Shown here: in pieces, positions 53,625 to 62,621 of the stretch | Layout of the letters: each line of letters begins with the position of its first letter | How positions within the stretch are numbered: position 1 is the stretch's first letter | DNA from: JAOPZW01 sp963789015 | GTDB taxonomy: Bacteria; Actinomycetota; Thermoleophilia; Solirubrobacterales; Solirubrobacteraceae | Length of the DNA: 64,000 nucleotides | NCBI GenBank assembly: GCA_963789015.1 | Contig: CAWBIU010000001.1 | Span: forward strand, 2,542,001-2,606,000 | Reading direction: 5' to 3' | Notes under the pieces: generated by a model | What the model saw: only the letters and a program-made list of their open reading frames with translations | What the model was told of the DNA's origin: nothing | Databases searched by the model: none | Program-made: the position numbers and the translations under genes

Positions 53625-54572
53625 TCAGGCGGGCGCGAACGGAAGATCACAGACGACGGCAGTACCCCCGCCGTCGACCACGACCGAATCGCCGACGGCC
53701 GCCTCGCGGCGCACGAGCGCCAGTCCGATCGGACCGTGCACCGGCGAGTCGACGACGCTCGTCAGCCGTCCGACCTCGCGCTCCCCGAGCGACAACGAGG
53801 AGCCCACGGGCACGACGGATGACAACCGCAGCCCCCGGAGGTGGCGGTTCGGCTTGCCACGCCAGTGCAGCCGCGCGACCGTCTCCTGGCCCACGTAGCA
53901 GCCCTTGCTGAAGCTCACGGCACGCTCGTTGAGCCCGGCCTCCTGGGGGATCGTGCCGTCGTCGACGTCCACGCCGTAGCGCGGGCGGCCGGACTCGACG
54001 CGCACGATCTCCGCGGCCGCGTCATCGACCTCCACCGCACCGGCCGCCACCAGAGCGGCGCGCACGCGGTCGGCGTCCTCGGCGGCGCACACGACGTCGA
54101 CACCGAGGTCCGTCGCCACCAGGAGGACGGAAGCGCCGCCCACCTCGGCCACACGGTTTGCGTGCTCAGCGCCGTCCACGTCGCCGGCCACGGCACGCGC
54201 CCGCGGTCCGATCACGGAGAGCAGCGCCTGCTGCAGCGTGCGCTTGTGCAGTTCGGCGTCCCACCCGATCGCCCCGCGGCGCAGCGCGTCGAACAACGCC
54301 TGCAGCGCGACCCGCTCGGTCAGCAGCAGCAGCTCCGATCCGGTGTTCAGGACGCGCAGGTCGCCGAGCATCTTGCCCTTGTTGGTCAGCAGCGCGGCGT
54401 ACACGCCCGCGCCCGGCGCGAGGTCCTCGACCTCGTTGCTGATCTGCCCGTTGAGCACCGACGCGGCCTGCGGGCCGGTCAGCGCGAGCTTGCCGGACTC
54501 CGAGCGGTCGAGCAGCCCGGCGCGTTCGGTCAGCACGCGGTACGCAGACAGGACGGGAGTCGTGGCGGCCAT
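53625..54572 (-). CDS. YgfZ/GcvT-type folate-binding protein
   Basis: A 315-residue protein of the GcvT fold. The YgfZ hallmark KGCYVGQE is present (SFSKGCYVGQETVARLHWRG), so it is the tetrahydrofolate-binding iron-sulfur-cluster maintenance factor rather than glycine cleavage T-protein. ATG 54572 is the chosen start, with TACCAT (54586-54581) 8 bases upstream as a leaderless -10. It is divergent from the MntR gene. Confidence 0.92.
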   Translation of the reverse strand: MAATTPVLSAYRVLTERAGLLDRSESGKLALTGPQAASVLNGQISNEVEDLAPGAGVYAALLTNKGKMLGDLRVLNTGSELLLLTERVALQALFDALRRGAIGWDAELHKRTLQQALLSVIGPRARAVAGDVDGAEHANRVAEVGGASVLLVATDLGVDVVCAAEDADRVRAALVAAGAVEVDDAAAEIVRVESGRPRYGVDVDDGTIPQEAGLNERAVSFSKGCYVGQETVARLHWRGKPNRHLRGLRLSSVVPVGSSLSLGEREVGRLTSVVDSPVHGPIGLALVRREAAVGDSVVVDGGGTAVVCDLPFAPA

Positions 54573-54580
54573 CGAGACCC

Positions 54581-54586
54581 ATGGTA
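54581..54586 (-). promoter_or_regulatory. Leaderless -10 of the YgfZ-like gene
   Basis: On the minus strand TACCAT ends 8 bases before ATG 54572. Confidence 0.4.
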
Positions 54587-54640
54587 GAGAGCGCCCACAC
54601 CGGGTCATCTCGGCCGAATGTCCAGCCGCGCGGGATCTGA

Positions 54641-54667
54641 GGTTTAGGTGTGCCATAATCTGAACTT
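54641..54667 (+). promoter_or_regulatory. mntR promoter with DtxR/MntR-like box
   Basis: CATAAT (54654-54659) ends 8 bases before GTG 54668. It lies within TTTAGGTGTGCCATAATCTG (from 54643), which has partial similarity to the DtxR/IdeR box (TTAGGTTAGsCTAACCTAA); this suggests metal-dependent autoregulation but the match is imperfect. Confidence 0.45.
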
Positions 54668-55348
54668 GTGAGCACGTCTGAACCACGTATCGGCCGCGGA
54701 GAGGCCGCGGAGAACTACACGAAGGCCATCTACGCGCTGCAGCAGCGCGGCGGCACCGTGACCACGAACGCGCTCGCCGAGCGCCTCGGCGTGACGGCGG
54801 CGAGCGCGTCGGGCATGGTCAAGAAGCTCAACGCCCTCGGCCTCGTGCGCCACGAGCCCTACCGCGGCGTCCAGCTCACCCGCGACGGCGAACGCGTCGC
54901 GCTCGAGGTCCTGCGCCACCACCGGCTGCTCGAGCTCTACCTCGCCGAGCGCCTGGACATGCCGTGGGACCGCGTCCACGACGAGGCCGAGGTGCTCGAG
55001 CACGTCATCTCCGAGGAGCTCGAGGAGCTCATCGCGGCCAAGCTCGGCCACCCGACGCACGACCCGCACGGCGACCCGATCCCGACGCCCGACCTTCGCA
55101 TCGAGGAGGGCCCGACGCGCTCCATGCAGTCGCTGACCGCCGGCGACCGCGGCGTCTTCGTGCGCGTCTCGGACTCCGATCCCGAGATGCTCCGCTACCT
55201 CGGCGACCGCGGCATCGCGCCCGGCGACCACTTCGAGGTGGTCGAAAAGCAGCCCTTCGACGGCCCCGCCTTCGTGCGCTTCGGCGACGAGACGCATGTG
55301 CTCGGCGGCTCGCTTGCCGAGGCGATGCGGGTGGATCTCGAGCGGTGA
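54668..55348 (+). CDS. DtxR-family metal-dependent regulator (MntR/IdeR-like)
   Basis: A 226-residue iron- or manganese-dependent repressor: HTH domain GEAAENYTKAIYALQQRGGT and ALAERLGVTAASASGMVKKLNALG, dimer domain with the metal-site segment RHHRLLELYLAERLDMPWDRVHDEAE (split here at about residues 80-105), and a C-terminal SH3/FeoA-like domain. GTGA overlap with the NRAMP transporter implies it regulates Mn2+/Fe2+ uptake through that gene. Confidence 0.93.
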   Translation: MSTSEPRIGRGEAAENYTKAIYALQQRGGTVTTNALAERLGVTAASASGMVKKLNALGLVRHEPYRGVQLTRDGERVALEVLRHHRLLELYLAERLDMPWDRVHDEAEVLEHVISEELEELIAAKLGHPTHDPHGDPIPTPDLRIEEGPTRSMQSLTAGDRGVFVRVSDSDPEMLRYLGDRGIAPGDHFEVVEKQPFDGPAFVRFGDETHVLGGSLAEAMRVDLER

Positions 55349-56655
55349 ACCCACCGCCGCCGGTGACGATGAGCGCAACGCCGCCGCCCGAGGTCGTCCC
55401 TGCGCCCCTGCCGTCGCCGAGCCGTCTGCAGGAGATCCGCTCGCGCGGGCGCCTGCGCGCCACGCTGGCGATGCTCGGCCCCGCCTTCGTGGCCTGCGTC
55501 GCCTACGTCGACCCGGGCAACTTCGCGACGAACATCGCCGGCGGCGCGAAGTACGGCTACCTGCTGCTGTGGGTCCTGCTCGCCGCCAACCTGATGGCGA
55601 TGCTGATCCAGAACCTGTCGGGGAAGATCGGCATCGCGACCGGCAAGAACCTCCCGGAGCTGTGCCGCGAGCACTTCCCGCGCCCGGTCTCCTGGGGGCT
55701 GTGGGTCCAGGCCGAGCTGATCGCCATGGCCACCGACCTGGCCGAGTTCGTCGGCGCGGCGATCGCGCTCAACCTGCTCTTCGGCGTGCCGCTGTTCCCG
55801 GCCGGTCTGATGACCGCGGTCATCGCCTTCGGGATCCTCGCCCTGCAGGGCCGCGGGTACCGCCGCTTCGAGGCCGTCATCGCCGGCCTGCTCGGGCTGA
55901 TCATCCTCGGCTTCCTCTACGACACGCTGAAGATCGGCTTCGACGCGGGCGACGCGGCCAAGGGCTTCATCCCGGGCTTCGAGGGCACGGACAGCGTCCT
56001 GCTCGCCACCGGCATCCTCGGCGCCACGGTCATGCCGCACGTCATCTACCTGCACTCGGCGCTCACGCAGAGCCGCGTCAAGCCGGTCGACGACGAGGAG
56101 CGCCGCGCGCTGCTGCGCTTCCAGCGCCTCGACGTCACCCTCGCCATGGGCATCGCCGGCCTGGTCAACATGTCGATGCTGATCATCGCCGCCTCGCTGT
56201 TCCACGAGTCCGGCATGACCGACCTCGACTCGATCGAGGAGGCCTACAAGCAGTTCGGCCTGCTCGTCGGCGGCGGCACCGCGCTCGCCTTCGCGCTCGC
56301 GCTGCTGGCCTCCGGGTTCGCCAGCTCGAGCGTCGGCACCTACGCGGGCCAGGTCGTCATGCAGGGCTTCATCGCCCGCTCCATCCCGCTCGCCCTCCGG
56401 CGCCTGGTGACCATGACGCCGGCGCTGATCGTGCTCGGCATCGGCCTGGACCCGTCGCGCTCGCTGGTCATCAGCCAGGTCGTGCTCTCGTTCGGCATCC
56501 CGTTCGCGCTCGTCCCGCTCGTGATCCTCACGCGCCGGCGCGACATCATGGGCTCGCTTGTGAACCGGGGCCTCACCACCTTGGTGGCGAGCATCGTGGC
56601 CGCGCTGATCATCGCGCTGAACGGCTTCCTTCTCTACGACACCTTCTTCGGATAG
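55345..56655 (+). CDS. mntH: NRAMP-family divalent metal transporter
   Basis: A 436-residue NRAMP transporter with about 11 helices. The metal-site motif DPGNFATN in helix 1 (VAYVDPGNFATNIAGG) and the consensus transport motif region MPHVIYLHSALTQSRV in helix 6 are present (family MPH motif). It imports Mn2+/Fe2+ with protons. GTG 55345 overlaps the MntR-like stop; an ATG at 55369 is the alternative start. Confidence 0.94.
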   Translation: MNPPPPVTMSATPPPEVVPAPLPSPSRLQEIRSRGRLRATLAMLGPAFVACVAYVDPGNFATNIAGGAKYGYLLLWVLLAANLMAMLIQNLSGKIGIATGKNLPELCREHFPRPVSWGLWVQAELIAMATDLAEFVGAAIALNLLFGVPLFPAGLMTAVIAFGILALQGRGYRRFEAVIAGLLGLIILGFLYDTLKIGFDAGDAAKGFIPGFEGTDSVLLATGILGATVMPHVIYLHSALTQSRVKPVDDEERRALLRFQRLDVTLAMGIAGLVNMSMLIIAASLFHESGMTDLDSIEEAYKQFGLLVGGGTALAFALALLASGFASSSVGTYAGQVVMQGFIARSIPLALRRLVTMTPALIVLGIGLDPSRSLVISQVVLSFGIPFALVPLVILTRRRDIMGSLVNRGLTTLVASIVAALIIALNGFLLYDTFFG

Positions 56656-56663
56656 CCGTTGAG

Positions 56664-56669
56664 TACGCT
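56664..56669 (+). promoter_or_regulatory. Leaderless -10 of gene 56679
   Basis: TACGCT ends 9 bases before ATG 56679. Confidence 0.4.
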
Positions 56670-56678
56670 GCGGGGCGC

Positions 56679-57041
56679 ATGGCCCTCGCAGACACCTTTC
56701 AGAGCATCGTCGACTCGCTGCCGGACGACTGGACCGACCTCGAGATCGACCTCCGCATCTTCGACGAGTCGCGCTACATCGACGCCGCGGTCTACCTCGT
56801 CACCTGCAACGCGCAGCCCTACTCGCAGCACGACTGGCACTGGCGGCTGCTCGTCGCCCACCGCTTCGGCCACGCCGCGGCCGCGCCGACCGTGCACGGC
56901 ACGCTGCAGCTGCTCGACGACTCGGGCATCGAGGGCGAGCTCGCCGTCCGGGAGGCGCGGAGCGGGCGCGTCGAGATCACGCAGATGTGGGGCCGACCCG
57001 AGTCTGTGCGCCAAGAGTTCCGCCGCCTACGCAGCCAGTAG
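56679..57041 (+). CDS. Conserved hypothetical protein
   Basis: A 120-residue protein (MALADTFQSIVDSLPDDWTD). It has alternating strands (AAVYLVTCNAQPYSQHDWHWRLLVAHRF, TVHGTLQLLDDSGI) that suggest a small beta-rich or alpha/beta domain, without signal or membrane segment. I do not recognise a family. Confidence 0.65.
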   Translation: MALADTFQSIVDSLPDDWTDLEIDLRIFDESRYIDAAVYLVTCNAQPYSQHDWHWRLLVAHRFGHAAAAPTVHGTLQLLDDSGIEGELAVREARSGRVEITQMWGRPESVRQEFRRLRSQ

Positions 57042-57124
57042 CGGGGGCGAGCGGGTGAGCGGGCCCGTTCAGGCTTGACCGATCCGTCCCGAGAATCCAT
57101 TCTTCGGCGTGGCGAGAGGCGCAT

Positions 57125-57883
57125 TTGGCGGCGAACCGTTCCCTGATCTCCCTGCTGGACTCCGACCCCGACCTCGGGGAGGGGATGGCGGCCGCGGACC
57201 TCGAGGCGGCGACCCGCGCGGTCGTCGCCCAGTCACGCGTCCTCGAGGCCGGCGCGTGGGACCCGCACTCCGAGGACTGGGAGACCGGCGCCATCGTCGG
57301 CCTGCTCGTGCTCGAGGGCGTCCTGACCCGCGACATCGTGTTCGCCGGGCGCACGACGACCGAGCTGCTCGGCGCCGGCGACATCCTGCGCCCGTGGGAG
57401 GACGACGTCCAGTTCGATCAGCTGCCGTTCTCGGTCGGCTGGCACATCCACGAGCGCTCCCGTGTGGCGCTGCTCGACGCGCGCTTCTCGCTGGCGACCG
57501 CGCGCTGGCCGACGCTCGCCGGCGCGATCAGCCGCCGCCACGTCCGCCGCGCCCGATCGCTGGCCTTCCAGCTGGCCATCGCGCAGCTGCCGCGCGTCGA
57601 CGACCGTCTGCTCGTGCTCCTGTGGGCGATGGCCGAGCGCTGGGGCCGCGTCGCGCCGCAGGGCGTCCGCCTGCCGCTGCGCCTGCCGCACCGCACGCTG
57701 GCCACGCTCGTCGGCGCGCGCCGCCCGTCGGTCACCACCGCCCTCAGCGGCCTCGCCCGCGACGGCCTCGTCGAGCGCACCGAGGACGGCTGGCTGCTGC
57801 ACGGCGACCCCACCGAGGTCTTCCCCGAGCGCCTGCAGATGTCGCCGCCGCCGGCGGCCCATGCGCTCGGGGTCGGCGGCTGA
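57125..57883 (+). CDS. Crp/Fnr-family transcriptional regulator
   Basis: A 252-residue regulator with an N-terminal cyclic-nucleotide-binding fold (ETGAIVGLLVLEGVLTRDIVF, GRTTTELLGAGDILRPW) and a C-terminal Crp-type winged helix (LPHRTLATLVGARRPSVTTALSGLARDGLVERTEDGW). TTG 57125 follows AGAGG at 57114-57118. No FNR Cys cluster is visible, so oxygen sensing by [4Fe-4S] is unlikely. Confidence 0.88.
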   Translation: MAANRSLISLLDSDPDLGEGMAAADLEAATRAVVAQSRVLEAGAWDPHSEDWETGAIVGLLVLEGVLTRDIVFAGRTTTELLGAGDILRPWEDDVQFDQLPFSVGWHIHERSRVALLDARFSLATARWPTLAGAISRRHVRRARSLAFQLAIAQLPRVDDRLLVLLWAMAERWGRVAPQGVRLPLRLPHRTLATLVGARRPSVTTALSGLARDGLVERTEDGWLLHGDPTEVFPERLQMSPPPAAHALGVGG

Positions 57884-57890
57884 GGCGCGA

Positions 57891-57896
57891 TACGGT
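57891..57896 (+). promoter_or_regulatory. Leaderless -10 of the cupin at 57903
   Basis: TACGGT ends 6 bases before GTG 57903. Confidence 0.45.
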
Positions 57897-57902
57897 CGCC
57901 CC

Positions 57903-58319
57903 GTGAGCGACCACACCATCCTCCGCGCCGCCGACGCCCCGGACTTCTCGGGTGACGCGCCGGGCGCGTTCCTCGGCTACGGCCGTCCGCTCGGGTCCGA
58001 GCAGATCGCCGTCAACGTCCGCATCCTCGAGCCGGGCATGGCCAACGTGCCGCCCGGCGGCGACCCGACGCGCGGCCACAGCCACGTGACGGTCGAGGAG
58101 ATCTACTTCGTCCTCGAAGGCGAGATCACGGTGAAGCTCGGCGACGACGTCGAGACGCTGGGCCCGCGCGACGCCGTCCTGATCCCGGCGACGACGCCGC
58201 GCGCCGCTGCCAACGAGAGCGACGCGCCGGCGGTGCTGCTGATGATCTCCCCGCGCGTGCAGGACCAGTCGACCGAGACCCGCGGGCACGAGGGCTTCTG
58301 GCCCGAGGCGGGCGGCTGA
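57903..58319 (+). CDS. Cupin-domain protein
   Basis: A 138-residue single cupin: metal-ligand motif GHSHVTVEEIYFVLEGEI (His, His, Glu) and the second motif AVLIPATTPRAAAN, in which the usual His is replaced. Possible binding protein or small-molecule enzyme; unknown. It may be cotranscribed with the DNA ligase, whose start lies 11 bases downstream. Confidence 0.85.
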   Translation: MSDHTILRAADAPDFSGDAPGAFLGYGRPLGSEQIAVNVRILEPGMANVPPGGDPTRGHSHVTVEEIYFVLEGEITVKLGDDVETLGPRDAVLIPATTPRAAANESDAPAVLLMISPRVQDQSTETRGHEGFWPEAGG

Positions 58320-58330
58320 GCGCGGGCGCC

Positions 58331-59293
58331 GTGGACCCCTTCGCGGCGCTCGACGACGACGAGCGGGCGCTCCTGCGCGCGCAGCCGCGGCCCGACTGGG
58401 TCGAGCCGATGAAGGCGGTGCTCACCGACGAGCGCTTCTCCCGCGACGACTGGGTCTTCGAGCGCAAGCTCGACGGCATCCGCTGCCTCGCGTTCAAGGC
58501 GGACGAGCAGGTCCGGCTGCGCTCGCGCAACGACCTGAGCCTGAACGGGCGCTTCCCGGAGATCGCGGCGACGCTCGGTTCGGATCCGATCCGCGACGTC
58601 GTGCTCGACGGCGAGGTCGTCGCGTTCGCGGGCGCCCAGACGAGCTTCGAGCGCCTGCAGCAGCGCGGCGAGCGCGACGTGCGGGTTTTCTTCTACGTCT
58701 TCGACGTGGTCCACCTCGCCGGCCACGACACCACCGAGCTCCCGCTCCGCGCCCGCAAGAAGCTGCTGCGCGGGCTCGACCTCGAGGACCCGATCCGCCT
58801 GACGACGCACCGCAACCGCGAGGGCGAGGCCTACTTCCGCCACGCCTGCGAGCACGGCTGGGAGGGGCTCATCGCCAAGCGCGCGGACGCGCCGTACACG
58901 CACGGGCGCTCACGCGACTGGCTCAAGTTCAAGTGCTCGGCGGAGCAGGAGCTCGTCGTCGGCGGCTGGACCGCGCCGCGCGGCAGCCGCACCGACCTCG
59001 GCGCCCTCCTGCTCGGCTACCACGAGGGCGACCGCCTGCGCTACGCGGGCAAGGTCGGCACCGGGTTCACGCAGGCGACGCTGCGCGACCTCGCCGCCCG
59101 CCTGGCGCCGCTGCGGCGCGACACGAGCCCGTTCGCCGACGAGCTGCGGATGAAGGACGTCACCTGGGTCGAGCCCGAGGTCGTCGCCCAGATCGGCTTC
59201 TCGGAGTGGACGCGCGACGGCCGCCTGCGCCACCCGCGATTCCTCGGGCTGCGCGAGGACAAGGCGGCGAGCGAGGTCGTGCGCGAGGGCTAG
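58331..59293 (+). CDS. ATP-dependent DNA ligase (LigD ligase-domain type)
   Basis: A 320-residue ligase. The adenylated Lys46 lies in motif I ERKLDGIR; motif III is VFFYVFDVVHLAG, motif IV GWEGLIAKRAD, motif V DWLKFKC, then an OB-fold ends the protein (YAGKVGTGFTQATLRDL). It matches the ligase module of bacterial LigD; polymerase and nuclease domains are absent and no Ku gene is near. It probably serves NHEJ or other repair. Confidence 0.93.
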   Translation: MDPFAALDDDERALLRAQPRPDWVEPMKAVLTDERFSRDDWVFERKLDGIRCLAFKADEQVRLRSRNDLSLNGRFPEIAATLGSDPIRDVVLDGEVVAFAGAQTSFERLQQRGERDVRVFFYVFDVVHLAGHDTTELPLRARKKLLRGLDLEDPIRLTTHRNREGEAYFRHACEHGWEGLIAKRADAPYTHGRSRDWLKFKCSAEQELVVGGWTAPRGSRTDLGALLLGYHEGDRLRYAGKVGTGFTQATLRDLAARLAPLRRDTSPFADELRMKDVTWVEPEVVAQIGFSEWTRDGRLRHPRFLGLREDKAASEVVREG

Positions 59294-59325
59294 TACCGGG
59301 AGAAGGGTGCCGGGGCGCCCGCGCA

Positions 59326-60300
59326 CTAGAACCCGGGTTCGAACGCGCGCCGCACGTCGGGCGGACGGCGAGTGATCCCGAAGCGCGCCTCCCATCGCGC
59401 CCACGCGCGCAGCCGGGCCATGTCGAGCTCGCCGAAGCGCCGCACGCCGACCGTGAACTCGGGCGAGACGGCGTCGAAGCCGCGCTGTGCCGCCTCGCGG
59501 TCGATGCCGCTGTTGCGGTCGACGAGCGCGCTCACCGCCGACTCCGGGTCGGCGACCGCGTCGTCGTAGCCACGCCGCAGCGCGGCGACCGTCGAGCGCA
59601 CGACCGGACGGTTCTCGCGCAGGGTCTCGCGGGTCACGCAGAGCACGAGCTCGGGGTAGGCGGGCGCGCCGTAGTCGTCGACGCGGAACTCGTTCGTCGA
59701 CGGCCGCCGCGCCTGCAGCTCGACGCCCTCGGCGTTCCAGAACGCCGTCGCGCCCGCGACGCGCCGCGACAACAGCGCCGAGACGGCCTGGAAGCCGATC
59801 GTCACCCGCCGCACGCGGTCGGGGTCACCGCCGTCGCCGCGCACGATCGAGTCGAGCACCGCGACATCGCTGGGCAGCCCGCTCACCCCGACGCGCCGGC
59901 CCTCGAGGTCGCGCGGGCGCCGTACGGACGGCTGCGCGAGCACGGCAGCGAGCGGGCGCTGGACGAGCGCCATGACGCCGACGACGTCGCGGCCCTCCTG
60001 GCGGGCGAGGGCGAGGTCGTGGATGTCGAGCAGCGCCAGGTCGACGCGGCCGGAGAGCAGCAGCCGCACGGCGTCGGTCGAGGCGCCGGGCGCGCGGACG
60101 CGCAGGTCGATGCCCTCGGCGCCGTCGAAGTCGCGCTCGAGCGCGAGGAAGATGCCGGCGTGGACGGCGTTGGGCTGGAAGTCCAGCAGCATCGACGCCG
60201 AGCGCTCCGGCCGGTCTCCGGTCGTTCCGCCGGAGCAGCCCGCGGTCGCGAGCGCCAGCGCAGCCAGCGCGGCGAAGAGGGCGGCGCGGGGCGAGGCCAT
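59326..60300 (-). CDS. NMT1/THI5-type substrate-binding lipoprotein (ThiY-like)
   Basis: A 324-residue lipoprotein: signal MASPRAALFAALAALALATAG with lipobox ATAGC, then LLDFQPNAVHAGIFLALE and GRVDLALLDIHDLALARQEG, the pattern of the NMT1/ThiY binding proteins for thiamine pyrimidine precursors. No ABC ATPase or permease lies next to it, so its partners are encoded elsewhere. On the minus strand TATGCT ends 9 bases before ATG 60300. Confidence 0.82.
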   Translation of the reverse strand: MASPRAALFAALAALALATAGCSGGTTGDRPERSASMLLDFQPNAVHAGIFLALERDFDGAEGIDLRVRAPGASTDAVRLLLSGRVDLALLDIHDLALARQEGRDVVGVMALVQRPLAAVLAQPSVRRPRDLEGRRVGVSGLPSDVAVLDSIVRGDGGDPDRVRRVTIGFQAVSALLSRRVAGATAFWNAEGVELQARRPSTNEFRVDDYGAPAYPELVLCVTRETLRENRPVVRSTVAALRRGYDDAVADPESAVSALVDRNSGIDREAAQRGFDAVSPEFTVGVRRFGELDMARLRAWARWEARFGITRRPPDVRRAFEPGF

Positions 60301-60309
60301 CGGGCCCGG

Positions 60310-60315
60310 AGCATA
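60310..60315 (-). promoter_or_regulatory. -10 of the ThiY-like gene
   Basis: On the minus strand TATGCT ends 9 bases before ATG 60300. Confidence 0.4.
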
Positions 60316-60355
60316 CGGTCCGCTCCGGTCCGCGGAGCCCGCCCACCGGCGCATC

Positions 60356-60361
60356 TAGACT
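60356..60361 (+). promoter_or_regulatory. Leaderless -10 of fbiC
   Basis: TAGACT ends 7 bases before GTG 60369. Confidence 0.5.
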
Positions 60362-60368
60362 CCCGCCC

Positions 60369-62588
60369 GTGCGCCGTCGCGTCACCTTCTCGCGCAACGT
60401 CACCCTGTCGCTGTCGCGCTCGTGTGTCTCGCACTGCAAGTACTGCGCGTTCGCGACCCACCGGGCGCATCTGCACGAACCCGAGGAGGTCGAGGCCCTG
60501 ATCGACCGCGCCGCGCGGCGCGGCGTGAAGGAGCTGCTGGTCCTCACGGGCGATGACCCCGGCCATCTCCCCGGCGTGCGCGACCGGCTCGCCGCGCTGG
60601 GCTTCGAGGACTTCGTCGCCTACGTCGCGTGGGCGTGCGAGCGCGCGCTGGAGCGCGGCATGCTGCCGCACACGAACCTCGGCGCCCTGGGCCGCGACGA
60701 CCTCGCGCGCCTGCGCGAGGTGACGGCCTCGCAGGGGCTGATGCTCGAGTCGGTGCGCGACGACCTGGTCGCTCATCAGGGCTCGCCGACGAAGGACCCG
60801 GCGCTGCGTTTGGCGACGATCCGCGCGGCGGGCGAGCTGCGGATCCCGTTCACGAGCGGAATCCTGGTGGGCATCGGCGAGAGCGAGGAGGACCGGATCG
60901 CCTCGCTCGAGGCGCTCGCGGCGGTGCACGCCGAGCACGGCCATCTGCAGGAGGTGATCCTGCAGAACTACGTGCCCCACCGCCGCTACTACGGCGAGGA
61001 GCCCGCCGAGATCGCGACCGGCGCGGCGGAGGCGTACTGGCGGACGGGGCTGCACGACGGCCCCGGGGTGCCCGCGCCGGCGTGGTCCTCGCCGGTGACG
61101 CTCGACGACATGCGCCGGCTGGTGGGTGAGGCCCGGCGGCTGCTCCCCGGGGTGGGAGTGCAGGTCCCGCCGAACCTGTCGGACTGGTGGCCGGCGCTGG
61201 TCGAGGCCGGGGCGACCGATCTGGGCGGGCTGAGCGCCAACGGCGATCACATCTCCCCCGAGCACCCGTTCCCCTCGCCGCACCAGGTCCGCAAGCGCCT
61301 GGCGGCGGACGGGGTCGCGCTGACCGAGCGGCTGTGCGTCTACGCGCAGTACATCGACCCGGACTGGCTCGAGCAGGGCGTGCTGGACGTGGTCAAGACG
61401 AAGTACTGGAGCTTCATCCCGCGTCACGGCTCCGGGCGCACGGAGCCGCCGCGGCCTCTGCGGCCCGACCTCGTCGCCGGCGCGGTGACCCGGGGCCGCG
61501 ACGGGCTGGCGCTCACGCCGGACGAGCTGACGGCGCTGTTCGCCGAGACGCGGCCGGAGGCGATCGAGGACATGCGCCAGGCGGCCGACGAGCTGCGCGC
61601 CGAGTTGGCCGGCGACACGGTCACCTTCGTGGTCAATCGCAACATCAACGTCTCCAACGTGTGCATCGTCGGCTGCGCGTTCTGCGGCTTCGGGCAGGGG
61701 CGCCGCTCGCCGGACGCGTACGAGCACGACCGCGACGAGTTCGCACGCCGCGTGACCGAGGCCGTCGACTACGGGGCGACGGAGATCTGCATGCAGTCGG
61801 GCATCCACCCCGACTGGGGGATCGAGGACTACTGCTTCTGGCTGTCGCTGATCAAGGAGATCGCGCCCCAGCTGCACGTGCACGCGTACAGCCCGATGGA
61901 GGTCGCGCACATCTGCGACGTCACCGGACTGCCGCCCGACGAGGTCTTCTCCCGCCTCCGCGAGGCGGGCCTGGATTCGACGCCGGGCACGGCGGCCGAG
62001 GTGCTGCACGACGGGGTGCGCCAGCGCATCAGCCCGAACAAGCTGCCGGTGGCGCGCTGGGTGGAGATCATCGAGGCCAGCCACCGCTCCGGGCTGCGCT
62101 CGACCTCGACGGTGATGTTCGGCCATGTCGAGGAGCCGTGGGAGCTGGCCGAGCACATGCGCGTGGTCCGCGAGCTGCAGCAGCGCACGGGCGGGATCAC
62201 GGAGTTCGTGCCGTTGTCGTTCATCCCGTTCCACACGCTGCTCGGACGCACGCACGGCGTGGAGGAGATCAGCCGCGAGGAGAACCTCAAGCACACCGCG
62301 GCGTTCCGCCTCGCGCTCGGCAAGACGATCCCCAACGTGCAGGCCAGCTGGGTCAAGATGGGCCTGGACGCCGCGACCGAGGCGCTGCGCTGGGGCGTCA
62401 ACGACCTCGGCGGCACGCTGATGGAGGAGAGCATCAGCCGTCTGGCCGGCTCCTACCACGGCACCCGCCTGGACCCGCCGCAGCTGATCGCCGCCGCGCA
62501 CGCCGCCGGCCGCCCCGCCGCGGAGCGCACCACGCTCTACGAGATCCGCGCCCGGCACCCGGTCGGCGCGGGCGCCGCAGCGGCCTGA
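60369..62588 (+). CDS. fbiC: 7,8-didemethyl-8-hydroxy-5-deazariboflavin synthase (FbiC)
   Basis: A 739-residue fusion of CofG and CofH. The N-terminal CofG half carries the radical SAM cluster at Cys19, Cys23 and Cys26 (CVSHCKYC); the CofH half carries a second one at Cys432, Cys436 and Cys439 (CIVGCAFC). Together they build the F0 chromophore of coenzyme F420 from tyrosine and a riboflavin-pathway pyrimidine. The single-chain form is typical of Actinomycetota. Confidence 0.96.
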   Translation: MRRRVTFSRNVTLSLSRSCVSHCKYCAFATHRAHLHEPEEVEALIDRAARRGVKELLVLTGDDPGHLPGVRDRLAALGFEDFVAYVAWACERALERGMLPHTNLGALGRDDLARLREVTASQGLMLESVRDDLVAHQGSPTKDPALRLATIRAAGELRIPFTSGILVGIGESEEDRIASLEALAAVHAEHGHLQEVILQNYVPHRRYYGEEPAEIATGAAEAYWRTGLHDGPGVPAPAWSSPVTLDDMRRLVGEARRLLPGVGVQVPPNLSDWWPALVEAGATDLGGLSANGDHISPEHPFPSPHQVRKRLAADGVALTERLCVYAQYIDPDWLEQGVLDVVKTKYWSFIPRHGSGRTEPPRPLRPDLVAGAVTRGRDGLALTPDELTALFAETRPEAIEDMRQAADELRAELAGDTVTFVVNRNINVSNVCIVGCAFCGFGQGRRSPDAYEHDRDEFARRVTEAVDYGATEICMQSGIHPDWGIEDYCFWLSLIKEIAPQLHVHAYSPMEVAHICDVTGLPPDEVFSRLREAGLDSTPGTAAEVLHDGVRQRISPNKLPVARWVEIIEASHRSGLRSTSTVMFGHVEEPWELAEHMRVVRELQQRTGGITEFVPLSFIPFHTLLGRTHGVEEISREENLKHTAAFRLALGKTIPNVQASWVKMGLDAATEALRWGVNDLGGTLMEESISRLAGSYHGTRLDPPQLIAAAHAAGRPAAERTTLYEIRARHPVGAGAAAA

Positions 62589-62608
62589 AGTCGTCCGCGA
62601 TCGGTCGC

Positions 62609-62614
62609 TAGCAT
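62609..62614 (+). promoter_or_regulatory. Leaderless -10 of greA
   Basis: TAGCAT ends 7 bases before ATG 62622. Confidence 0.5.
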
Positions 62615-62621
62615 CGCTCGG

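Noticed and set aside
59294..59325. GC-rich hairpin-like sequence GGGTGCC-GG-GGCGCCC between convergent genes
   Set aside because: A 2-base loop is too short and no T-run follows, so it is not called a terminator.
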